This document shows, piece by piece, positions 56,945 through 64,000 of a stretch of 64,000 nucleotides of DNA. Below the pieces are notes generated by a model, which was not told the DNA's origin, did not search any database, and saw nothing but the letters and a program-made list of their open reading frames with translations. Position 1 is the first letter of the stretch; each line of letters starts with the position of its first letter. Position numbers and translations under genes: made by a program. The stretch covers positions 59,409,292-59,473,291 of the forward strand of contig NW_024609880.1 in the NCBI RefSeq assembly GCF_016920785.2, in the 5' to 3' direction. The DNA is from Ixodes scapularis. Lineage: Eukaryota > Arthropoda > Arachnida > Ixodida > Ixodidae.

Positions 56945-58658
56945 TCAGCATCTTCAGCAGTGCATCCACTTGCTGTTCATTGATGTCTTTTCCGACATTC
57001 AGCATGCCACGATCAGTGGGCTCTTGCTCAGGCACAGTCCTCACTGGGGTTAACTCTTCCCTCTCCGAGAGCAATTCAGCGTGAGCAAACAAACATCCCT
57101 TGAGCAGCTGTTGGTCTTCATCCTTGTCGTTCAACACAGGTATCTCAACCCTTCCGTGTTCAATGTGAAGCAGCATTCCCTTGTCGGTCCCACCAGGTAC
57201 GATGAGACTTCCTTCACTCTTACCAGTCTCCACTGGCACCCAACACACAGTTCTTTTGGGCAGCACCATGGTTTCCTTGACACGCAGAGGTTCCTTGGAA
57301 GGCTTTATCTGGGCAAGGTCGATGTCACAAAACGGAAGGTCATCACGGTAGCCAATCCTGAGTTCATCTCCCATGCGCAGGTATGCAATGTGGTCTTGTT
57401 CCGTCCAGGTCCTACCGACCAGCATGTCCACAGGCAGGGCACTGCCGTTGACGACAATCACCTTGACCTTATGGCACACCACATCGTCGATTTCAATGTC
57501 GACCTCCGAAGTTCCGATGGACCGCACTGTAGATGTGTCGGTGTTCCCAAATCCATACAAGTCTTGGCCCTTGCACACAACTTGTAGGTTACACTTTTCA
57601 GCCGCTCGATGACGCAATATACAGTCTGAACTTCCAGGGTCAATCATCACCGAGAGCTGGTGAGTTCCATTGATAAGAGCAGCCTTCAGGAATTTAGCTG
57701 GATCACTGTCACCTGAACTCTGATTCACCACAAAGTTGCCAACAGGGTTTGCTGCTGCGCAGTTTCTCGCCATGTGTCCATACTTTCCGCAACTGTAGCA
57801 TTTTCGCTCAGCTTGATCTCGCTTCAAGGAATCCGGTGTTTTCTTGGGTGGTCCCCCAGCACTTGCCTGATCCGTCGGTTTGATCATGTTACTTCCCTGA
57901 CTTATTGAGCCTCTTGCCACACTCTTCTGATCTGTGAGGCGTATTCCACTAGTTGTCTGCTCAGTTGGACGTGCAGTAGCCCATGACCTTGAGGTTGATG
58001 ACCCGACGCGATGTGTTGCACATGGATCACCGCAGCGTGGCTTGCCCCTTGGAGACATCTGAATCCTTGATTCACTTACTCTCTCCAGCCTTCGCAAGTC
58101 TGCCAACAATTCATCCTCGTCCCGGTGCTCCTTTGCCGTCAAGGAGATGCACACGTCTCTAGACCGCAGCCCAACCAAAACTTGCTCCTTGGTATCTTGC
58201 ATACCAAGACCCAATTCCTTGCACAACAAGGTCTTTTTGAGGAAGTAAGCAGTGGTAGACTCTCCCCTCATCTGGATTCTCTCCTGCATCTGCTTCCATT
58301 TTTCGGCTGTGCTTGTTTGGCCCACAAAGTTTTTTCTAAAGGCCACCTTGAAGTCCTCCCACGTAGTAAGGTCTTCGACACGGGCCTGAAGCCAAAATCG
58401 AGCAGGTCCCTTCATGTGGAGCCTGGCGTTCTCTAGCCTGAAGCTGTCCGGCCAGCCGTGCAGAACTGCCATGGAGTCAATACTCTTGAGCCACGTCCCG
58501 GCCTCGTGTGACGACCCCTCGCCGTCGAAGTCGTGAACAGCCTTATTGAGGTCCGGCATAACATAAAACGCTTCCGGTTTCCTCTCGACGAGGTCGAGTA
58601 ACCTTCGGTTTTGTTCCAGTAGCGCTTGCATTATCTCGTTTCCGTTGTCGTTAGCCAT
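56904..58658 (-). CDS. Gag-protease region of the Gypsy element
   Basis: I take the ATG at 58658 (MANDNGNEIMQALLEQNRR) as the start because the 96 codons upstream lack gag character and lie in the leader. The frame gives 584 residues: a gag-like helical region (AGTWLKSIDSMAVLHGW, FRKNFVGQ), then a CCHC zinc knuckle, CYSCGKYGHMARNC, for RNA binding, then an aspartic protease active site reading IDPGSSDC where the family has D(S/T)G. The frame ends at 56904 just before RT because of a 1-nt shift; in most Gypsy elements protease and RT are continuous. Retroelement protein, not a host gene. Confidence 0.85.
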   Translation of the reverse strand: MANDNGNEIMQALLEQNRRLLDLVERKPEAFYVMPDLNKAVHDFDGEGSSHEAGTWLKSIDSMAVLHGWPDSFRLENARLHMKGPARFWLQARVEDLTTWEDFKVAFRKNFVGQTSTAEKWKQMQERIQMRGESTTAYFLKKTLLCKELGLGMQDTKEQVLVGLRSRDVCISLTAKEHRDEDELLADLRRLERVSESRIQMSPRGKPRCGDPCATHRVGSSTSRSWATARPTEQTTSGIRLTDQKSVARGSISQGSNMIKPTDQASAGGPPKKTPDSLKRDQAERKCYSCGKYGHMARNCAAANPVGNFVVNQSSGDSDPAKFLKAALINGTHQLSVMIDPGSSDCILRHRAAEKCNLQVVCKGQDLYGFGNTDTSTVRSIGTSEVDIEIDDVVCHKVKVIVVNGSALPVDMLVGRTWTEQDHIAYLRMGDELRIGYRDDLPFCDIDLAQIKPSKEPLRVKETMVLPKRTVCWVPVETGKSEGSLIVPGGTDKGMLLHIEHGRVEIPVLNDKDEDQQLLKGCLFAHAELLSEREELTPVRTVPEQEPTDRGMLNVGKDINEQQVDALLKMLNEYRDCFALTEFV

Positions 58659-59043
58659 ATTGGGGTTGTCTAGACGTCTTCCTAGGCGTACACACAGTTG
58701 CTGTTTTTGTTTTTTTTCGCCTTCGGTTATGCGTCTAGGCCTACAGACGTCACACAGAGCGTCCGCACGCACGGTCCCCACGAGGCAGCACGAAGACTCG
58801 CGTTTCCGCCGTCGGCACCTCACGAAGACGGTACCCGTTGAGACAGCGTCCACATACACGCAGTCTGCAGGCGACACAAAGAGCCCACTTTCCACGGCCG
58901 CTACCTCACGACGACGGCACGAGCTCGGCACTGTCCGTAGCGTCAATTGAAAAGTCAGCGAGCATCACCGTCGGCGCAATCCGACGACATCGGCTTCCAG
59001 GATCGCCTCACCACGAAGGTTTCGGTGAATCCCACTTCTGAGA

Positions 59044-59215
59044 TGTTGTCTTTCCTCACATTAAACTAACTTTTAGGAAAATAAAAGACTTTAATACAGA
59101 AAAATAAAATTAATGGTTACACGTGCGGCGAACGCACACTTGCGTGCCGCCATCTTGCCCGCATTGCTGTCCGTCTGCCCAATGTTGCTCCCTTCGTTTT
59201 CGGATTTCGCTAACA
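59044..59215 (-). repeat. LTR (5' LTR of the element)
   Basis: 172 bp, same ends as the partner, differing at four substitutions and one extra A. Just inside, on the - strand, TGGGATTCACC about nine bases from the LTR could be the primer binding site (TGG complementary to a tRNA 3' CCA), but the tRNA is not identified. Confidence 0.88.
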
Positions 59216-61811
59216 GACACAACTCCAGAAACGCATGGCGTGACTTATTATTTTCGTGATTCCCTGCACCCTGTTTCATTCTTGGGCGTTCTCATTTGAT
59301 AATATCCCAATCTTTTTGGCTGCGGATTAATATTAAAATGAACGGGTCTCGTCACACAAATGCGTCTTTATACTGTCAGTGAGAATAGATTGAAAAACAC
59401 AAGGGTTCTAAATGAAATATAGCAAAGGAGCTTGCGAAATAAAAGAAAATATATATCAAGAATAAATTAATTTCGAATTGCAAAAACAGTCAGTTGCATA
59501 CGTTCAAGAATAACTAGAAAAGATAATTTTATGATCGAGTATTTTAGAATTGTCAAACTCCCCCGAAATTTTTTTTTTCGTGGAAATAGTTTTTAGGAGT
59601 CACTAGCAGATGCGCTCACACGGGTAAAAAAGTAAGTTAAAATGCTGTCTCAAGCACGATAATAAAATTACATTGTTACGGCACATCTGTGTGCTTAAAC
59701 GAGCAATCTTTTTTTTTTTTACATGAATAACTATGGAAGGCGAACATTTCTTTAAACGTGGGCGAAACTTCTCTATCGATGAACAAAAATATAAAAATTT
59801 CGACTCATGTGCAACGATATTACAAGCGCAGATTTCCATTGAATCACTGAACAGATGGGGGCTGTAATAACATTGCACCAAATATCCCGCTACTAATCTC
59901 CTTGATTGTGCAATTTGTTTAGTAAAATGAAGATAACTTCGTGCACACAGACTGCAATATTGGAACCAATGATGCTGTGGTAACCTAGTCCACTCCTGAA
60001 CTGCTGCCGAACACCGAAAAAAAATGTTTTGTAGGGTTATGGACGGGATTATTCAATAAGTGATTATTATTCTTAGATTATGTCAAAATATAAATAAATG
60101 TGGTAATTGAAGCCAACATATAACACCAGATTATTTCTTTTTATTTATGTGTGTGATTCAAAATAATATTCGCCTTTTTTGCACCCTTGTACCTCATCAT
60201 CAAATAATCCATATTGATAAATTAAAAAAAAGTTTTAACGTCTTGCGGTTTTATGAGTACGTACTGCAGCTGTCTATGCCGTGGTGTATCTAATCCTCTA
60301 TCAAGGTACCAGCTAGTCGACCTTTTAAGCACTGTTCTTTTCGAGTCTTTCGTCAATTTAGGGTTAACTCCGATTAGAGTATTGAATAAGTTTCCTCCTG
60401 CCCTCTTTACTGTATTTTTAAAAGCATGCTCGAGTAACACTGCATAAAGGTCAAGAAAAATATATTTGTTTTTATATTCGGAGTCATTTGCCCCATACGT
60501 TATGGTCACGACTTTAAACACTGCAGCTATGTAGATAACATTATCGTTTGATTCCGTTAGCTAAAAATTCAATTTTATGATTGCTTTTTTAATAGTAAAG
60601 AATACGAATTCTACGGATATTTAGGATAAGAGCCGTACTCACTAGTCACCTTGGATATGACGCCGCTACCGCTTTGCATTTATATAGTCTTTCTGCACGT
60701 GCGCACCCGACTCAACGAGCCGTTTCGTGAACTGTCTCTTGCCTCCTCGGCGCAGTGGACTGAAGTTATGGCGGAGTTGCGCACTGGTTCAACCATTAGT
60801 GAAAATAATCTATAGGGTATATCATAGAAGGTTTTTTTTTATGAATTTGGTTATAACATAGTGCGTTCATAGGATCCCGATAGCATAAAAATATATCCTT
60901 CATGTTGACTTGTTTTTGGCAAGAATTTAGGCCCTATTATAGTATATATAATTGCCCTTAAATATCAGAAGGAATTAATTCATTCTTTCTAGTATGTAAG
61001 TTTATTAGCAAAGCGGTCAACAAAGTATAAGTGCCCTCTTTGTTATGTTATCTTTATATCTGACATCAGTGTGTTTATACGAATGAATCGCTCACAGATC
61101 TACTGAAGCAGTAGAGAACCTAGATATAACACGGATTTCTAGTAGAACAAAATGGGATATGGTCCTAAGGCTATGCGGAAGAAAGATAATTTATTCGGGA
61201 GGTTAACAAATTGAGGAAAGCTTTTCAAAGAAAAAAACACATCTACCCGGCTGGAACAAACGTGCCGAAGCCTAGAGCACTTATGAACTAGGCGATTTAT
61301 GCAAACACATCGGAAGCCAGCACAGAAGTTTCTTTTGTGCAAGTTCCCATCTTCCGTCTAATCGATCGCCACAAATAGAGTTGTTTGTTGTTTGCTATTA
61401 ATTTTTTATCCGACAAACTTCCGTTGTTACGAGTTATAAATGTTCTTCCTACTGGAGACCCTTAGCTATTTTTGCGTTTGTGCGCCATTGCAGACAATTT
61501 ATCATTCCTGAGCCATAACCTTGGTAAAATACTCATGCCTCTTGGTCAAAATAGCAAAAGACAGGGCATCTTGTTCATAAATCACACGAAGGTTATCGGC
61601 CTTATCTTTACTCAAAATCTAGCTGAACGTTACAATGTTGCTGGCAATGTCATTGCCGCTTATTTGTCGCATACCTTTCCCAGCTCATTTTTCGCGTACT
61701 CAGGAATTTATTGGAATCAACAGACAAGGAGTGTCTTATTTTCAAAGGGAGCAATTGGCTCAAAGAAGCGAAGGAAGTATGGTTAGACTGCTTGGAATTT
61801 GATTTCTTGGG
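59216..61811. other. Long intergenic region before gene 6
   Basis: About 2.6 kb AT-rich. The open frames at 60222-60521 (-, 99 codons) and 61472-61786 (+, 104 codons) show no recognisable domain. No transposon ends seen apart from the LTR boundary at 59215. Confidence 0.45.
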
Positions 61812-61819
61812 TATATAAG
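61812..61819 (+). promoter_or_regulatory. TATA box of cuticle gene 6
   Basis: TATATAAG lies 60 bp before the exon 1 ATG. The GCTTTAAAGGG block seen before genes 1-4 is not clearly present; TTCAAAGGGAGC near 61739 is a possible weak match. Confidence 0.6.
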
Positions 61820-61879
61820 CCGCAACAAACACCCAGCAAACCATCATTGCGACTTCGAAGCAAAGCAAAATCGTCAATC

Positions 61880-63138
61880 ATGTTCTCCAAGGTGCGATTA
61901 CTTACTTCAACGGCTCTATAGCAAATACATAGAGCCAAAGTGGTTGTATTGCTATCGTGAAGGATTTAACATTGCCTTGACTTTTTTTCAGGGTCTTCTC
62001 TGCTCTCTTTTTGCCTTTGTGGCCTGCGGTGTTGTTGTGGAGCATGTGAGTATAGAAATAGCGATAGGTATTGTATAAACATTTCTAAATATTGTGAAGA
62101 AGTGACAATAAATATATCGTAGTGTCTAGTTTTCGTATAGAATTGCCAATATATCGTATATACGTTACCATGTGTAGAAGTGATCCCATAATGATTTAGT
62201 TTTCTAAACACGACCACTTGAATTATGTATGCTATGCTCATCGAACTTTCCGAATAGATCAACCTCTCACTTCAATTCCCGTATTATAAAAAATAATTTA
62301 GCGCAATCACGGAAGCCCAGGTAAAGTACTTGTAAACCAACGGTACAAGGCGAATATACTCACTGACTGTCAAATCTGTTATTAAATTTCACTCAGACTA
62401 TATATATATATCTCAAGCTGTGAAATAAATTGTGAGTAAATTACCGACAAGAATACAAAAGTGCACAAAAAACTGATAAAATAAAATACGTACGACGCAC
62501 TCTTTAAAATATATTATAGTGCACATCTACTCGTGGAAAGTGGAAACAGACCAAAAACTCGATCCTTGGTTTGTTTCACCTTCTTCAATACACAGAATTC
62601 TTAGGTGGAATTTTCACATCTCGTGAAATCTAAATTTCAGTTAATCTCGAAGATCTCTAGCAGTCTGTGCGTCTCTCAGTGAAAATATTCAGTGAGCAAC
62701 GATCAAACTTTTCAAGATAAATGCATCCATGACCGCGCCGTTCTTTCTTCTTTATTTTTCAAATAGCCACCCCAGCCATACAGCTTCGGCTTCGACAACG
62801 TCGACGAGTTTGGCACCCGCATGACCCGTGAGGAGACCGGAGATGCGTTCAACAACAAAGTAGGCTCCTACGGCTACGTCGATGCCTTCGGTGTTACCCG
62901 CCTCGTGAAGTACGTGGCCGACGCCACCGGCTTCCACCCGACCGTGGAGACCAACGAGCCAGGCACCAAGACCTCGACCCCAGCCGACGCTCCGTTCTTC
63001 TCCACCGCCGTCGAGGGCCCACACCCGGTCGTCGTCAAGGCTGCCCCAGCAGCCGTCCACGCCGTGCAGGCTGCTCCAGTTGCAGTAAGCGCCGGTCATG
63101 CCGTACCAGCCGTGTACCCTGCCGCTGCCTTCCCCTAG
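61880..63138 (+). CDS. Cuticle protein gene 6, C-terminally truncated
   Basis: Three exons: 61880-61891 (MFSK), 61992-62045 (GLLCSLFAFVACGVVVEH) and 62767-63138; introns of 100 and 721 bp, phase 0. Exon 3 starts PPQPYSFGF, one His shorter than its sisters because the acceptor AATAG directly precedes CCA. The Chitin_bind_4 domain is intact (DAFGVTRLVKYVADATGF), with E for Q in MTREETGDAF. The tail ends VYPAAAFP at a TAG (63136-63138); sister proteins continue for about 15 more residues. Downstream codons still match (FHHDHLT, stop, GLAK), and both stops stand where sisters have Tyr. Predicted length 145 residues; the chitin-binding part could still work. AATAAA at 63190. Confidence 0.85.
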
Positions 63139-63199
63139 TTCCATCATGATCACCTCACATAGGGCCTTGCCAAGAATTCCTTGGATATTAATAAATTAT

Positions 63200-64000
63200 T
63201 GACACATGGGAAATGAAACCTCATACATCAAAAAAAAAATTTCCGTTTCCACTGACAATACAGTGAAACTGTGCAAAGCGCAATACACCACACAATAAAC
63301 GCACCGTATAGCACTGTAATGGAGGTATCCCACCTGTATTATTTATAGCTCCGTTCAACTAGAGCGACAAACAGCAACGAACGACAGCGACACACGACAA
63401 CCAGCAGGAGACGACACCGACAGACAGCCTGTTTTTCAGAGTCCGGCGTCCAACCTAGTGGACACTGCGAAGAATACGGGGACAAGGAAACTAGTTTCCT
63501 AGAGTGACTGGAGTTGTCCACAAAATACTTAAAAATACGCAGAGAAACTGAGCCTGGTGACGCTGTTTGCGTGTTTTGCTTTTTGCGCGTAAAACGCGCC
63601 GACAAACACGGTGAAAGTGGAGACGATTACTTGATGTTTTGATTAAGCTTCCGCTTGTCTTCATTTGCCGGTGGCTACCTTCCGCAGGCAGTCGTGACGA
63701 TCGCGACCAAACTTTTTCCGAACTAACATTCTCGAATCGTTTCTTTTTTTTTTTTTTTTTTTTTTGGGGGGGGGGGGGGGGGTCGTTTGAGGCATTCTAG
63801 GTGAGCACCAGGGAATTTCACGCCGATTTTGGCGATGTTTATAACTTGATATCCGAATGACCGAGGGCAGGTGTTTTCGGGGGGACAATACGGCGTCCTG
63901 ATTATCACAGAACGTGATGACAAGTCCCTCGTCTGTCGGGATGGCTTGCCGCAGAACATCGTGGCCTACTTCGTCGTGAGCGGTCTTACTTTGTTCGGTC
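63200..64000. other. Right end of the window, no gene recognised
   Basis: Contains a CAACGA/GACGACA-rich stretch near 63360-63420 and a T22-G17 homopolymer junction (63744-63782). No gene or transposon boundary that I can support. Confidence 0.4.

Larger units (their letters stand above)
53995..59215 (-). mobile_element. Ty3/Gypsy LTR retrotransposon, complete with two LTRs
   Basis: A 5.2-kb element on the - strand with LTRs at 53995-54165 and 59044-59215 and a 4-bp duplication GACA on either side (53991-53994 and 59216-59219). Order on the - strand: 5' LTR, leader, gag with zinc knuckle, protease, RT, RNase H, integrase, 3' LTR. This order defines Ty3/Gypsy. No envelope-like frame lies between integrase and the 3' LTR. 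The two LTRs differ at four bases and one 1-bp indel, so insertion was recent, yet the coding region has at least three frameshifts and one nonsense codon. Confidence 0.92.

Noticed and set aside
60222..60521. 99-codon open frame on the - strand that looks compositionally protein-like
   Set aside because: No recognisable domain, no paralogue in the window and no splice or promoter signals.

Overview
This window is eukaryotic nuclear DNA, almost certainly from a hard tick (Ixodida) or a close chelicerate relative. The basis is six spliced genes for arachnid-type R&R cuticle proteins (Chitin_bind_4 domain followed by an Ala/Val/His-rich tail) set in AT-rich, transposon-dense DNA. I cannot name the species from sequence alone. 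I see no rRNA, tRNA, CRISPR or prokaryotic operon.

Host genes. All six cuticle genes lie on the + strand at 13089-14127, 20353-21560, 27637-30914, 37024-38396, 48911-51684 and 61880-63138. Each has a TATATAA box about 60 bp before the ATG, a 12-nt first exon coding four residues, a 54-nt second exon carrying the signal-peptide core, and a long third exon carrying the chitin-binding domain and tail. Both introns are phase 0 in every copy. Genes 1-4 look intact. Gene 5 has a 2-bp insertion in exon 2, and gene 6 has lost its C-terminus because two Tyr codons became TAG. Genes 3 and 4 lie in a duplicated unit of about 2.9 kb (26915-31675 and 36249-41674), and each copy supplies empty sites for transposons that later entered the other.

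Left third (1-12900): a 5'-truncated LINE on the - strand, three inverted-repeat elements, a hAT-like element with an 8-bp target-site duplication (TSD), an ACGTC-rich degenerate tandem array interrupted by a LINE tail, and a decayed Penelope-like element with GIY-YIG remnant, inverted terminal copies and a hammerhead-like motif. Middle (12900-41700): genes 1-4, two LINE remnants near 16-18 kb, a piggyBac element flanked by TTAA (22094-23973), LINE copies at 28008-29937 and about 32191-36157, a 168-bp MITE and a 2.3-kb CACT-type element. Right third (41700-64000): head-to-head Gypsy fragments, several long palindromes, a CTATGG-rich element with a 62-bp tandem array, gene 5 with nested foldback transposons in intron 2, a 55-bp minisatellite, a Ty3/Gypsy element with 171/172-bp LTRs and GACA TSDs, and gene 6.

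The cuticle genes probably supply secreted, chitin-binding structural proteins of the exoskeleton; shared promoter motifs suggest co-regulation. Nothing here convinces me of a wholly new molecular system. The most informative content is the birth-and-decay record of the cuticle cluster and the datable nested insertions.
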